Part shown: piece after piece, positions 28,891-38,625 of the stretch
How positions within the stretch are numbered: the first letter of the stretch is position 1
Layout: each line of letters begins with the position of its first letter
Assembly (NCBI RefSeq): GCF_014646055.1
Contig: NZ_BMMS01000033.1
Span: forward strand, 1-64,000
Direction of reading: 5' to 3'
DNA: 64,000 bases
From: Wenjunlia tyrosinilytica
GTDB taxonomy: Bacteria > Actinomycetota > Actinomycetes > Streptomycetales > Streptomycetaceae
Notes under the pieces: generated by a model
Databases searched by the model: none
What the model was told of the DNA's origin: nothing
The model's input: the letters and a program-made list of their open reading frames with translations, nothing else
Translations under genes and position numbers: made by a program

Positions 28891-29457
28891 TCAGCCCAGC
28901 GGCGCCTTGGCCCTCAGCACGTCCAGGAACTCCCGCATCCACCCCGGGTGGTCCGGCCAGGCGCGCGCGGACACCAGCACTCCGTCCACCACCGCCTCCG
29001 CGTCCTCGTAGGAGCCCCCGCCCGCGAGGACGTCCGGCTCGAGCGCCGGGTACGCGGCGGTGCGCCGCCCCTTGAGCGCCCCCACCGACGAGGTGACGAG
29101 CGGACCGTGGCAGATGTGCGCCACCGGCTTCTCGGCCTGGAAGAAGTGCTTGACGATCCTTTGGAGGTCGGCGTCGTTGCGCAGGTACTCCGGCGCCCGT
29201 CCGCCGGGGATGACCAGGGCCACGTAGTCCCGCGGCTCGACCTCGGCGAAGGCCAGGTCCGCGGGCCAGGTGTAGCCCGGCTTCTCCGTGTAGGTGTCGA
29301 AACCGTCCACGAAGTCGTGGACGACGAACTGCAGCCTCTTGCGGGAGGGCGCCGCGATGTCGACGTGGTACCCCTCCTCACGAAGCCGCTGGTAGGGGTA
29401 GAGGACTTCCAGGGACTCCGCCGCGTCCCCGGTCACCATGAGGATCTTCGCCGCCAT
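28891..29457 (-). CDS. DJ-1/PfpI-family protein
   Basis: A 188-residue class-I glutamine-amidotransferase-like protein. It begins MAAKILMVTGDAAESLEV and has the nucleophile elbow VAHICHGPLVTSSVG with Cys116, preceded by VIPGGRAPEYLRND and followed by YPALEPDVLAGGGSYEDAEAVVDG. The family includes intracellular proteases, deglycases and stress proteins; no specific activity can be assigned. The ATG at 29457 is the start of the conserved fold; 46 residues of upstream frame are low-complexity. It is convergent with pruA. Confidence 0.9.
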   Translation of the reverse strand: MAAKILMVTGDAAESLEVLYPYQRLREEGYHVDIAAPSRKRLQFVVHDFVDGFDTYTEKPGYTWPADLAFAEVEPRDYVALVIPGGRAPEYLRNDADLQRIVKHFFQAEKPVAHICHGPLVTSSVGALKGRRTAAYPALEPDVLAGGGSYEDAEAVVDGVLVSARAWPDHPGWMREFLDVLRAKAPLG

Positions 29458-29919
29458 CGCACCGCACCGCCCATCCGGTCCGCAACACCAGCGGACCCGC
29501 CTCCGGCGGGCCCGGATCCGACGTTCCCAACGTGCCTGTCCGTCCCCGTTCCGGCAAGAGGACAGCCGCCGTGCCGCACTGTCCACGGCGTCCACATCTA
29601 CTCATCGGTTTGTACATATAAGGCCGCTGACAGGCCCGCCCCGGGGGGCGATAGCCTGGACCTCGTGATCAGCCCCATACCCGCCGGGGGCGATGGTGCC
29701 TCTGCCCGGCCGCGTGGACCCCGCCGTGCCGTGACCGGGGCGGATCGCTCGACCGTTCCCACAGCGAGCGGACACTTCCCTCGGATTACAGCCCGAGAAA
29801 CCGCAATCCGGCCTACCGTCGTCAAGGGGCCGGTTTTCCGGTTCCGCGCCAGACACGCGCGGCCGATCACCGCACTCATCTAACGTCACGCAACGGCGCG
29901 CGACAGGAGCCAGAGGACC
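29458..29919. other. Divergent intergenic region upstream of glutamate dehydrogenase
   Basis: This 462-base region has no credible gene. It is AT-richer around 29590-29625 (GGTTTGTACATATAAGG) and contains TAGCCT at 29653-29658, a possible -10 for the glutamate dehydrogenase gene, with a leader of about 250 bases. No clear operator or riboswitch fold was found. Confidence 0.4.
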
Positions 29920-32900
29920 ATGCAGACCAAGCTGGACGAAGCCAAGGCCGAGCTGCTCAAGCGAGCCGCCCGGGTAGCTGAGAACAGCCCCGCGGGGGGA
30001 CAACCGGAGCAGGGCCTCGCCCCTGGCGCTCTCGAGGCATTTCTGCAGCGGTACTACCTGCACACCGCCCCGGAGGACCTGCTCGACCGGGACCCGGTCG
30101 ACGTCTACGGGGCGGCCCTGTCGCACTACCGCCTCGCCGGACAGCGCCCGCAGGGCACCGCGAACGTGCGCGTCCACACGCCCACGGTCGAGGAGAACGG
30201 CTGGACGTGCAGCCACACCGTGGTCGAGGTCGTCACCGACGACATGCCCTTCCTCGTCGACTCGGTCACCAATGAGCTCTCGCGCCAGGACCGGGCCATC
30301 CACATCGTCATCCACCCCCAGGTGGTCGTGCGCCGTGACGTGACCGGCAAGCTCCTGGAGATCATCGGCCCCTCCTGCCGCCCCGGCACCGGCGAGGAGG
30401 AGCAGCTGCCCCCGGACGCGGTCACCGAGTCCTGGATGCACGTCGAGATCGACCGCGAGACCGACCGCGAGGACCTCAAGGCGATCGCCGCCGACCTGCG
30501 CCGCGTCCTGTCCGACGTCCGCGAGGCCGTCGAGGACTGGGCGAAGATGCGCGACTCGGCGCTGCGTGTCGCCGACGAGCTGGCCACCTCCCCGCCGCCG
30601 CTGCCCGAGCAGGAGGTCGGCGAGGCCTGGGAGCTGCTGCGCTGGCTGGCCGACGACCACTTCACCTTCCTCGGCTACCGCGAGTACGAGCTGACCACCG
30701 AGGTCGGCGACGGCGGAGACCCCGAGGACATGCTCGTCGCGGTGCCGGGCACGGGCCTGGGGATACTGCGCTCGGACCCCCAGCAGGGCGACTCCGGCCA
30801 CCCGCTGTCCCACTCGTTCGGCCGCCTGACCGCGCAGGCCCGCGCCAAGGCCCGTGACAAGCAGCTGCTCGTCCTCACCAAGGCCAACAGCCGCGCCACC
30901 GTGCACCGCCCGTCCTATCTGGACTACATCGGCGTCAAGACGTTCGACGCCGAGGGCAATGTGATCGGCGAGCGCCGCTTCCTCGGCCTGTTCTCCTCGG
31001 CCGCGTACACCGAGTCCGTGCGCCGGGTGCCGGTGGTGCGCCGCAAGGTCGAGGAGGTGCTGGCCAAGGCCGGCTTCTCCGCCAACAGCCACGACGGCCG
31101 GGACCTGCTCCAGATCCTCGAGACCTACCCGCGCGACGAGATCTTCCAGACCTCGGTCGACGAACTGCTGTCCATCGCCACCAGCGTGCTCTACCTCCAG
31201 GAGCGGCGCCGGCTGCGCCTGTTCCTGCGCAAGGAGGAGTACGGCCGCTACTACTCGGCGCTGATCTACGTGCCGAGGGACCGTTTCACCACCGAGGTGC
31301 GGCTGCGCCTGACCGGCATCCTCATGGAGGAGCTGAACGGCCGGGCCGTGGACTTCACCGCCCTGCACACCGAATCGGTGCTCTCCCGGCTGCACTTCGT
31401 GGTGCGGGTCGAGCCCGGCACGGAGCTCGGCAAGCTCCCCGACGCCGAGGTCGAGCGGATCGAGGCCCGGCTGGCCGAGGCCGCCCGCTCCTGGGCCGAC
31501 GGCTTCGCCGAGGCGCTGCTGTCCGAGTGCGGCGAGGAGCGGGCCGCGGCCCTGGCCCGCCGCTACGCCCAGGCCTTCCCCGAGGGCTACAAGGCGGACT
31601 TCCCGCCGCGCACCGCGGTCGCCGACCTCCAGCACATCGAGGGCCTGTGGCCGGGCGGCGACTTCACCCTGAGCCTGTACGAGCCGGTGGGCGCCGCCCC
31701 GGGTGAGCGCCGGTTCAAGATCTACCGCACCGGTGAGCCGGTCATCCTCACCGAGGTCCTGCCGGTTCTGCAGCGCCTCGGCGTCGAGGTCGTCGACGAG
31801 CGGCCCTACGAGCTGCGCCGCGCCGACGGCTCCAAGGCGTGGGTCTACGACTTCGGCCTGCGCGTGGACGTCTCCTCCGGGGATCTGAGCGACGACGCCC
31901 GCGAGCGCTTCCAGGACGCCTTCGCCGCGGTGTGGACCGGGCGTGCGGAGAACGACGGCTTCAACTCCCTGGTGCTGCGCGCGGGTCTGACCTGGCGCCA
32001 GGCCACGGTGCTGCGCGCCTACGCCAAGTACCTGCGCCAGGCGGGCTCCACGTTCAGCCAGGACTACATGGAGACCACCCTCCAGACCAACGTCCACACC
32101 ACGCGCCTGCTGGTGAACCTGTTCCAGGCGCGGCTGTCCCCGGGCCACCAGGCGGCCGGCAGCGAGCTGACCGACGGGCTGCTGGAGGAGCTGGACGGCG
32201 CGCTGGACAAGGTGGCGAGCCTGGACGAGGACCGCATCCTGCGCTCGTTCCTCACACTCATCAAGGCCACCTTGCGCACCAACTACTTCCAGCGCGACTC
32301 GCAGGGCCAGCCGCACTCGTACGTGTCGATGAAGTTCGACCCGCGGGCCATCCCGGATCTGCCCGCGCCCCGCCCGGCGTTCGAGATCTGGGTGTACTCG
32401 CCGCGGGTCGAGGGCGTCCACCTGCGCTTCGGCAAGGTCGCCCGAGGCGGCCTGCGCTGGTCCGACCGCCGCGAGGACTTCCGCACCGAGGTCCTGGGCC
32501 TGGTCAAGGCGCAGATGGTCAAGAACACGGTGATCGTGCCGGTGGGCGCCAAGGGCGGCTTCGTCGGCAAGCACCTGCCCGACCCGTCGGTGGACCGCGA
32601 GGCCTGGCTGGCCGAGGGCATCGCCTCGTACAAGACCTTCATCTCCGGTCTGCTGGACATCACCGACAACCTCGTCGGCGGCGAGGTCGTGCCCCCGCAG
32701 GACGTCGTGCGCCACGACGAGGACGACACCTACCTCGTGGTCGCCGCCGACAAGGGCACCGCCACGTTCTCCGACATCGCCAACGAGGTCGCCAACGCCT
32801 ACGGCTTCTGGCTCGGCGACGCCTTCGCCTCCGGCGGCTCGGCAGGCTACGACCACAAGAAGATGGGCATCACCGCCCGCGGCGCCTGGGAGTCGGTCGA

Positions 32901-34854
32901 GCGGCACTTCCGCGAGCTCGGCCACGACACCCAGACGCAGGACTTCACGGTCGTCGGCGTCGGCGACATGTCCGGTGACGTGTTCGGCAACGGCATGCTC
33001 CTGTCGGAGCACATCCGGCTGGTGGCCGCCTTCGACCACCGGCACATCTTCCTCGACCCGGCCCCGGACGCGGCCACCTCCTACGCCGAGCGGCGCCGGA
33101 TGTTCGAGCTGCCGCGCAGCTCCTGGGCGGACTACGGCACCGGCCTGATCTCGGCGGGCGGCGGGATCTTCCCGCGCAGCGCGAAGTCGATCCCGATCAC
33201 CACGCAGGTGCGGGCGGCGCTGGGCATCGAGCCGCACATCACCAAGATGACCCCCGCCGAGCTGATGAAGGCCATCCTCCAGGCCCCCGTGGACCTGCTG
33301 TGGAACGGCGGCATCGGCACCTACGTCAAGGCCTCCACCGAGTCCAACGCCGACGTCGGCGACAAGGCCAACGACGCCATCCGCGTCGACGGCCAGGACC
33401 TGAGGGTCAAGGTCGTCGGCGAGGGCGGCAACCTGGGCCTGACCCAGCTCGGCCGCATCGAGTTCGCCCAGCAGGGCGGAAGGATCAACACCGACGCGAT
33501 CGACAACAGCGCGGGTGTGGACGCCTCCGACCACGAGGTGAACATCAAGATCCTCCTCAACAGCGTGGTCACCGAGGGGGACATGACGGTCAAGCAGCGC
33601 AACAAGCTGCTCGCCGACATGACCGACGAGGTGGGCGCCCTGGTCCTGCGCAACAACTACGCGCAGAACGTCGCCCTGGCCAACTCCGTCGCCCAGGCCC
33701 CCAGCCTTCTGCAGGCCCACCAGCGGTTCATGCGCAAGCTGGGGCGCGACGGGCTGCTGGACCGGGCGCTGGAGTTCCTGCCCGCCGACCGCCAGATCCG
33801 CGAGCGGCTCAACGCCGGTCAGGGCCTGACCCAGCCGGAGCTGGCCGTCCTCCTGGCCTACACCAAGATCGTCACGGCCGAGGAGCTGCTGGCCACCGAC
33901 CTGCCCGACGACCCGTACCTGCGCGAGCTCCTGCACGAGTACTTCCCCAAGCCGCTGCGCGAGCAGTTCGCCGGGCAGATCGACAGCCACGCGCTGCGCC
34001 GCGAGATCGTCACCACGGTCCTGGTCAACGACACGGTCAACGCCGGCGGCATCACCTTCATCCACCGCCTGCGCGAGGAGACCGGGGCGTCCACGGAGGA
34101 GATCGTGCGGGCGCACACCGCGGCCCGGGCGATCTTCAAGCACAACCAGATCTGGGACGAGGTCGAGGCGCTCGACAACAAGGTCCCGGCCGGGGTCCAG
34201 ACCCGGATCCGCCTGCACTCGCGGCGCCTGGTCGAGCGGGCCACCCGCTGGCTGCTCAACAACCGCCCGCAGCCGCTGGACATCGCCAAGAGCATCGAGC
34301 TGTTCGCCGAGGGCGTCTCCCAGGTCTGGGCGCAGCTGCCCAAACTGCTGCGCGGCTCGGACCTGGAGTGGTACCAGGGCATCCACGACGAGCTGACCAA
34401 GGAGGGCGTGCCGGACGAACCGGCGACCAAGGTCGCGGGCTTCTCCTCGGCGTTCCCGACCCTGGACATCGTGGACGTCGCGGACCGCACGGCCAAGGCG
34501 CCGCTGGACGTCGCCGAGGTGTACTACGACCTCGGGGACCGGCTCCAGATCACCCAGCTGCTGGATCGGATCATCGAGCTGCCGAGGGCCGACCGCTGGC
34601 AGTCGATGGCGCGTGCGGCCATCCGCGAGGACCTGTTCGCCGCACAGTCGGCGCTGACCGCGGACGTGCTCGTCACGGCCGAGGGCACACCGGAGGAGCG
34701 CTTCCAGGCCTGGGAGGGCAAGAACGCGGCACTGGTCACCCGTGCCCGCACCACCCTGGAGGAGATCCGCGGGTCGGAGCAGTTCGACCTGGCCAACCTG
34801 TCCGTGGCCATGCGCACGATCCGCACCCTGCTGCGCAACAAGACGCTCCACTGA
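29920..34854 (+). CDS. gdhB: NAD-dependent glutamate dehydrogenase, 180-kDa class
   Basis: A 1644-residue catabolic enzyme that deaminates glutamate to 2-oxoglutarate with NAD. It belongs to the large tetrameric class first described in Streptomyces clavuligerus and Pseudomonas. The N-terminal half carries ACT-like regulatory modules; the catalytic part contains RGGLRWSDRREDFRTEVLGL, the lysine-bearing VPVGAKGGFVGK (about residue 878), FTVVGVGDMSGDVFGNGMLL, and the nucleotide-binding domain with VVGEGGNLGLTQLGR. Length matches the family. The ATG follows a GGAG-containing site. It forms the last step of a local proline-glutamate catabolic set. Confidence 0.96.
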   Translation: MQTKLDEAKAELLKRAARVAENSPAGGQPEQGLAPGALEAFLQRYYLHTAPEDLLDRDPVDVYGAALSHYRLAGQRPQGTANVRVHTPTVEENGWTCSHTVVEVVTDDMPFLVDSVTNELSRQDRAIHIVIHPQVVVRRDVTGKLLEIIGPSCRPGTGEEEQLPPDAVTESWMHVEIDRETDREDLKAIAADLRRVLSDVREAVEDWAKMRDSALRVADELATSPPPLPEQEVGEAWELLRWLADDHFTFLGYREYELTTEVGDGGDPEDMLVAVPGTGLGILRSDPQQGDSGHPLSHSFGRLTAQARAKARDKQLLVLTKANSRATVHRPSYLDYIGVKTFDAEGNVIGERRFLGLFSSAAYTESVRRVPVVRRKVEEVLAKAGFSANSHDGRDLLQILETYPRDEIFQTSVDELLSIATSVLYLQERRRLRLFLRKEEYGRYYSALIYVPRDRFTTEVRLRLTGILMEELNGRAVDFTALHTESVLSRLHFVVRVEPGTELGKLPDAEVERIEARLAEAARSWADGFAEALLSECGEERAAALARRYAQAFPEGYKADFPPRTAVADLQHIEGLWPGGDFTLSLYEPVGAAPGERRFKIYRTGEPVILTEVLPVLQRLGVEVVDERPYELRRADGSKAWVYDFGLRVDVSSGDLSDDARERFQDAFAAVWTGRAENDGFNSLVLRAGLTWRQATVLRAYAKYLRQAGSTFSQDYMETTLQTNVHTTRLLVNLFQARLSPGHQAAGSELTDGLLEELDGALDKVASLDEDRILRSFLTLIKATLRTNYFQRDSQGQPHSYVSMKFDPRAIPDLPAPRPAFEIWVYSPRVEGVHLRFGKVARGGLRWSDRREDFRTEVLGLVKAQMVKNTVIVPVGAKGGFVGKHLPDPSVDREAWLAEGIASYKTFISGLLDITDNLVGGEVVPPQDVVRHDEDDTYLVVAADKGTATFSDIANEVANAYGFWLGDAFASGGSAGYDHKKMGITARGAWESVERHFRELGHDTQTQDFTVVGVGDMSGDVFGNGMLLSEHIRLVAAFDHRHIFLDPAPDAATSYAERRRMFELPRSSWADYGTGLISAGGGIFPRSAKSIPITTQVRAALGIEPHITKMTPAELMKAILQAPVDLLWNGGIGTYVKASTESNADVGDKANDAIRVDGQDLRVKVVGEGGNLGLTQLGRIEFAQQGGRINTDAIDNSAGVDASDHEVNIKILLNSVVTEGDMTVKQRNKLLADMTDEVGALVLRNNYAQNVALANSVAQAPSLLQAHQRFMRKLGRDGLLDRALEFLPADRQIRERLNAGQGLTQPELAVLLAYTKIVTAEELLATDLPDDPYLRELLHEYFPKPLREQFAGQIDSHALRREIVTTVLVNDTVNAGGITFIHRLREETGASTEEIVRAHTAARAIFKHNQIWDEVEALDNKVPAGVQTRIRLHSRRLVERATRWLLNNRPQPLDIAKSIELFAEGVSQVWAQLPKLLRGSDLEWYQGIHDELTKEGVPDEPATKVAGFSSAFPTLDIVDVADRTAKAPLDVAEVYYDLGDRLQITQLLDRIIELPRADRWQSMARAAIREDLFAAQSALTADVLVTAEGTPEERFQAWEGKNAALVTRARTTLEEIRGSEQFDLANLSVAMRTIRTLLRNKTLH

Positions 34855-34870
34855 GCGTTCGAACGATGAC

Positions 34871-34906
34871 CGAAGGGCGGCCTCCCCGCGGGAGGGCCGC
34901 CCTTCG
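34871..34906 (+). terminator. Terminator after glutamate dehydrogenase
   Basis: CGAAGGGCGGCCTCCC (34871-34886), loop CGC and GGGAGGGCCGCCCTTCG (34890-34906) form a 16-bp stem with one bulged base, 16 bases after the stop. There is no T-run. Confidence 0.85.
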
Positions 34907-35031
34907 GCGTTGGGGGCTTCGCTCGACTGCCTGGCGCCGGTGCGCCGTTCGGGTTGTCCTACTGGCGGATTTCCGTAAAACGTGCGTGAGTCGGCCATCC
35001 AGACAAAAAGGGCGTCACTAGCCTCCGTGCA

Positions 35032-36165
35032 ATGACCGCACCCGCCGCCCTCTCGCGAGCCGCCGTCGAGTCACCGGTGCCGTCCGCCCGGTCCAGGCCG
35101 GCGCCGGCGCGCGACCCGTTCCTGGACAACGCCAAGTTCCTGCTCGTCGTGCTCGTCGTGATCGGCCACAACTGGGGGCCGCTGATCAACGAGATGCGTG
35201 TGGTCAAGGCGGCCTATCTGTTCCTCTACAGCTTCCACATGCCCGCGTTCGTCCTGCTCTCGGGCTACTTCTCACGAGGCTTCACCGGCCGCCCCGAGCA
35301 GATCCGCAAGCTGGCCGCCACCGTCCTGCTGCCGTATCTGATCTTCGAGACCGCCTACACCGCCCTGTTCACCCTGGCCTGGGGCCGCCCGTTCGCGATC
35401 ACCCCGACCACCCCCACCTATCTGTGCTGGTTCCTCCTCGCCCTGTTCGTGTGGCGGATCACCGTCCCCGTGTGGACGGCGGTGCGCCGACCGGTCGCCG
35501 TGTCGGTCGTGGTCTCCCTCGCCTCCGGGACCACGTTCATCCACTACGACCTGGCGCTGCCGCGGGTGCTGCAGTTCCTGCCCTGGTTCGTCATCGGCCT
35601 TCGGATGGCCCCCGAGCACTTCCGGCGGCTGCGCCGTCCGGCCGTGCGCCGCTTCGGCGTGGGCGCCGCCGCCACGGCCGCCGCCGGAGCGTGGTGGATC
35701 GCGCCGAGGGCCAGCCCCAACTGGATGCCGATGCAGTACAGCCACACCGAGCTGCACGTCGGCCTGACGCAGTACCTGGTGGTGCGCGCGGCCATGCTCG
35801 TCGTCTCGGGCGCACTGGTCGTGGCTTTCTTCGCCTGGGTGCCGCGCCACCGGGCCGCGTTCACGGCGCTCGGCACGGTGACGATGTACCCGTACCTGCT
35901 GCACGGCCTCGTGGTGCAGGCGGCGCAGGCCTACGGCCTGTACTCGCTCGCCGCCTGGGGTGGGGTATTCGGCGCCGTGATGGTGACCGCGGGCTCCGCC
36001 GCCTTCGCCGTGGTCCTGACCTCGGAGCCGGTCAGAAGGGCCACCCGCTGGGCCGTCGAGCCGCGGTCGGTGCTGCGCGCGTTGACGGGACCGCTGCGCC
36101 GGCGCGGGCCCGGCGGATTCGTGCCGTCCCCGGCATCCGAAGGGCTCACCGAGGGCACGCGGTAG
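35032..36165 (+). CDS. Membrane acyltransferase 3-family protein
   Basis: A 377-residue integral membrane protein with about ten helices. It starts RDPFLDNAKFLLVVLVVIGHNWGP, the catalytic histidine region of acyltransferase family 3 (OafA/NolL/WecH-like), and contains SFHMPAFVLLSGYFSR and a C-terminal MYPYLLHGLVVQ. Such enzymes add acetyl or other acyl groups to cell-surface polysaccharides, which fits the glycopolymer genes that follow. TAGCCT at 35019-35024 lies seven bases before the ATG, suggesting a leaderless message. The last 235 bases overlap, tail to tail, the DUF6056 gene on the other strand. Confidence 0.88.
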   Translation: MTAPAALSRAAVESPVPSARSRPAPARDPFLDNAKFLLVVLVVIGHNWGPLINEMRVVKAAYLFLYSFHMPAFVLLSGYFSRGFTGRPEQIRKLAATVLLPYLIFETAYTALFTLAWGRPFAITPTTPTYLCWFLLALFVWRITVPVWTAVRRPVAVSVVVSLASGTTFIHYDLALPRVLQFLPWFVIGLRMAPEHFRRLRRPAVRRFGVGAAATAAAGAWWIAPRASPNWMPMQYSHTELHVGLTQYLVVRAAMLVVSGALVVAFFAWVPRHRAAFTALGTVTMYPYLLHGLVVQAAQAYGLYSLAAWGGVFGAVMVTAGSAAFAVVLTSEPVRRATRWAVEPRSVLRALTGPLRRRGPGGFVPSPASEGLTEGTR

Positions 36166-37589
36166 TAGCGGGCCACACAGGTGGCCGCCCAGTCCCGGTT
36201 CCTCGGCAGGGAGAAGGGCTCGCGCAGGCCGCCGATCGGCTGCGGGACATAGGTGGGTGCGCGGACCCCTCGGGCGGCGGCGGCCTCGAGGCGGGCGTCC
36301 TGCCGGTCCCAGCGTGCCGCCCGGGCGGCGGTGTCCGCGGCCATCCGGAACGTGGGGGGCGCCAGTCCCGCCACGCACCAGGCGGCCACGACGGCCGAGA
36401 ACACGGCGGCCCGCACCGTGGTGACGCCGGTCGGCGGGCGCTGCCACCGGCGGGCCGCCATCCCGAGCAGCGCCCCGTAGCCGACCAGCACCACCACCAG
36501 CAGGAGCAGGTAGTCGTTCCAGGTGCGCGAGGACAGCGAGGTCCACTTGCCGAACGCGGGCCTCACGACCAGGGTCGCGGCAAGGGCGGCCAGCGCGAAC
36601 ACCCCGGCGGGCAGGGCGAGCAGAGGGCGAACGCGCACCCGGGGGGCGGCCTGGGTGACCACCCCGAGCAGAAGGCCGACGGCGACGGCCGCCAGGTACT
36701 GCCAGGTGGAGGCCAGCGTCACCATGATCCTCAGCCAGTCGCGCACGGCCGCCGCCTGCTCCCCCGGCGAGAAGGCGGAGGAGTGCACCCCCAGCCGTGC
36801 CCGGCGCGCACGCGCGCCCGGCGAGGTGGCGAGCACGGCCAGCCCCGTCGCCAGACCGGCCACGCCCAGGCCCGCGCAGACGGCCGCGTACCGGCGTGCG
36901 CCCTCCGCGAGCATCCGGCGGTGCGCCGGCAGGAACGCGCCGAGCGACACGAGGGCGACGACCGATGTCTCCTCGGACAGCGTGCCCAGGCACACCCCGG
37001 TCAGGAACGCCACGGCGGCGGCGCACCACCGGTACCGGGGCCGCCGCGCCCCGACCGCGAACGCCACCGCCGCAAGCGCCAGCACCGGGGGCACGGTGTG
37101 GGAGACGGAGCTCGCCGGCCACAGGAGGGTCTGGTACGGATTCGGCTGCGCCAGCAGGAAGAGCGCGGAGGCGGTCGCCGCCGCGGCGAGGCGGACGGCG
37201 GCCGGGGCGCTCAGGCCGAGCGCCCGCCACAGCGCGCTGACGAGGGCGAACAGCACCGCGACCGTCCCCACGGCGGTGACGACGGGGAAGAGCCGGTGCC
37301 CGAGCAGTCCGGCCCTGCTGTAGAGGCCGACCGCCACCGCGTTGGCGATCCGGCCGTTCTCGGCGAAGTAGAAGTCGTGGACCAGCCGCCCGATTCCGTG
37401 GTCGCGCACCTTCGGCAGAAAGCACCAGTCGTCGCCGCTGGGCCGCACATCGAGACCGGCCCACGAGGCCACGGTCAGCATTCCGAGCGCGAGGGCGGAA
37501 ACCCCCAGCGCGACCAGTCGCGCGGGAGTGCGGGTGTCCTTCTCCTCGGGTGTCTCCAGCCGGGGTTCGGCCAAATCAATGGATTTCAT
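35931..37589 (-). CDS. DUF6056-type multi-pass membrane protein
   Basis: A 552-residue membrane protein with about ten helices. It carries LDVRPSGDDWCFLPKVRDHG and FYFAENGRIANAVAVGLYSRAG after the first helix, the GDDW region typical of DUF6056 and related GtrC/glycosyltransferase-like polytopic proteins that may transfer sugars from lipid carriers on the outer face. The natural end of the family is near CVARYYRVPSV; here the frame continues about 75 more residues antisense to the acyltransferase gene. The ATG at 37589 is preferred over one at 37661. The gene is divergent, 55 bases away, from the GT2 gene. Confidence 0.8.
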   Translation of the reverse strand: MKSIDLAEPRLETPEEKDTRTPARLVALGVSALALGMLTVASWAGLDVRPSGDDWCFLPKVRDHGIGRLVHDFYFAENGRIANAVAVGLYSRAGLLGHRLFPVVTAVGTVAVLFALVSALWRALGLSAPAAVRLAAAATASALFLLAQPNPYQTLLWPASSVSHTVPPVLALAAVAFAVGARRPRYRWCAAAVAFLTGVCLGTLSEETSVVALVSLGAFLPAHRRMLAEGARRYAAVCAGLGVAGLATGLAVLATSPGARARRARLGVHSSAFSPGEQAAAVRDWLRIMVTLASTWQYLAAVAVGLLLGVVTQAAPRVRVRPLLALPAGVFALAALAATLVVRPAFGKWTSLSSRTWNDYLLLLVVVLVGYGALLGMAARRWQRPPTGVTTVRAAVFSAVVAAWCVAGLAPPTFRMAADTAARAARWDRQDARLEAAAARGVRAPTYVPQPIGGLREPFSLPRNRDWAATCVARYYRVPSVSPSDAGDGTNPPGPRRRSGPVNARSTDRGSTAQRVALLTGSEVRTTAKAAEPAVTITAPNTPPQAASEYRP

Positions 37590-37644
37590 GGTGAGCGCCT
37601 GTTGTTCGAGCCGATGAGATTTTTCGCAGTGTAGTGTCCGCGAT

Positions 37645-38625
37645 GTGGTCGAAATCTCCATTGCGGTGCCGTGCTACAACGAAGTCGATGTGATCGGGCT
37701 ATTTCACTCGACGCTGCTCGAGTCGCTGGCGAGGATCACGGAGAGCTTCGAAATCACTTACGTCGACGACGGCAGCTCGGACGGAACGCGCGAGGCCCTG
37801 CGTAAATTCGCCGCCGCCGACAACCGGGTGCGCTATGTGTCGTTCAGCCGGAACTTCGGCAAGGAGGCGGCGGTCCTGGCCGCGCTGCGCTCCTGCACGG
37901 GGGAGGCGACCGTGCTCATGGACGGCGACCTCCAGCACCCGCCGGAGCTGATCGGCCGGATGGTGGAGCTGTACCGGCGCGGCTACGACCAGGTGGTGGC
38001 CAGACGGGACCGCCAGGGCGAGGGGCTGGTGCGCAGGCTGCTGTCCCGGCTCTACTACCGGCTGGCCACCCGGTACGTGGATGTGGAGCTCATGGACGGG
38101 GTCGGGGACTTCCGGCTGCTCTCGCGCAAGGCGGTGGACGCCATCCTGGCCCTGCCGGAGAGCAACCGTTTCTCCAAGGGGATCTTCTCCTGGATCGGCT
38201 TCGACACGGTCTGCTTCGACTACCCCAACAGCGCCCGCGCCGCCGGGCGCTCCAAATGGGGCGGCAAGAACCTGCTCAACTACGGCGTCGACGGTCTGAT
38301 CTCGTTCAACAGCAAGCCGCTGAGGCTTGCCGTCCACGTCGGTATCTCGCTGGCCGCCGCCGCGTCCGCCTACGCCGTCTGGATCATCTGCGGGGTACTC
38401 CTCCATGGTGTGGAAACCCCCGGATACGCCACGCTGATCACCGTTGTCGTCGGGCTCGGTGGAATCCAGCTGGTGACCCTCGGAGTGGTCGGCGAGTATG
38501 TCGGACGGATCTACCGGGAAAGCAAGCAGCGGCCCCACTATGTCGTAAGGGAAACCGATGCGGACTTCCGTGCGATTCCATTGCGCCAAAAGAGTGGCGA
38601 AGCCGCGGCCGTGGGACAGAAATGA
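37645..38625 (+). CDS. Polyprenyl-phosphate glycosyltransferase, GtrB/DPM1-like
   Basis: A 326-residue GT2 enzyme anchored by two C-terminal helices. Motifs are VPCYNEVDVI, the nucleotide-binding DDGSSDGT, and the metal-binding DGDLQHPPELIGRM, followed by FRLLSRKAVDAIL and GRSKWGGKNLL. Enzymes of this type load glucose or another sugar from a nucleotide sugar onto undecaprenyl phosphate at the inner membrane face. The GtrA-like protein encoded next, overlapping by four bases (ATGA), would flip the product. This is the classical GtrA-GtrB arrangement of glycopolymer side-chain decoration. The start is GTG. Confidence 0.92.
   Translation: MVEISIAVPCYNEVDVIGLFHSTLLESLARITESFEITYVDDGSSDGTREALRKFAAADNRVRYVSFSRNFGKEAAVLAALRSCTGEATVLMDGDLQHPPELIGRMVELYRRGYDQVVARRDRQGEGLVRRLLSRLYYRLATRYVDVELMDGVGDFRLLSRKAVDAILALPESNRFSKGIFSWIGFDTVCFDYPNSARAAGRSKWGGKNLLNYGVDGLISFNSKPLRLAVHVGISLAAAASAYAVWIICGVLLHGVETPGYATLITVVVGLGGIQLVTLGVVGEYVGRIYRESKQRPHYVVRETDADFRAIPLRQKSGEAAAVGQK

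Noticed and set aside
29602-34998. A 1798-codon open frame antisense to the glutamate dehydrogenase gene
   Set aside because: It mirrors the GDH codons, has Leu/Val/Asp/Gly-rich shadow composition and no domain similarity; long antisense frames are expected at this GC content.
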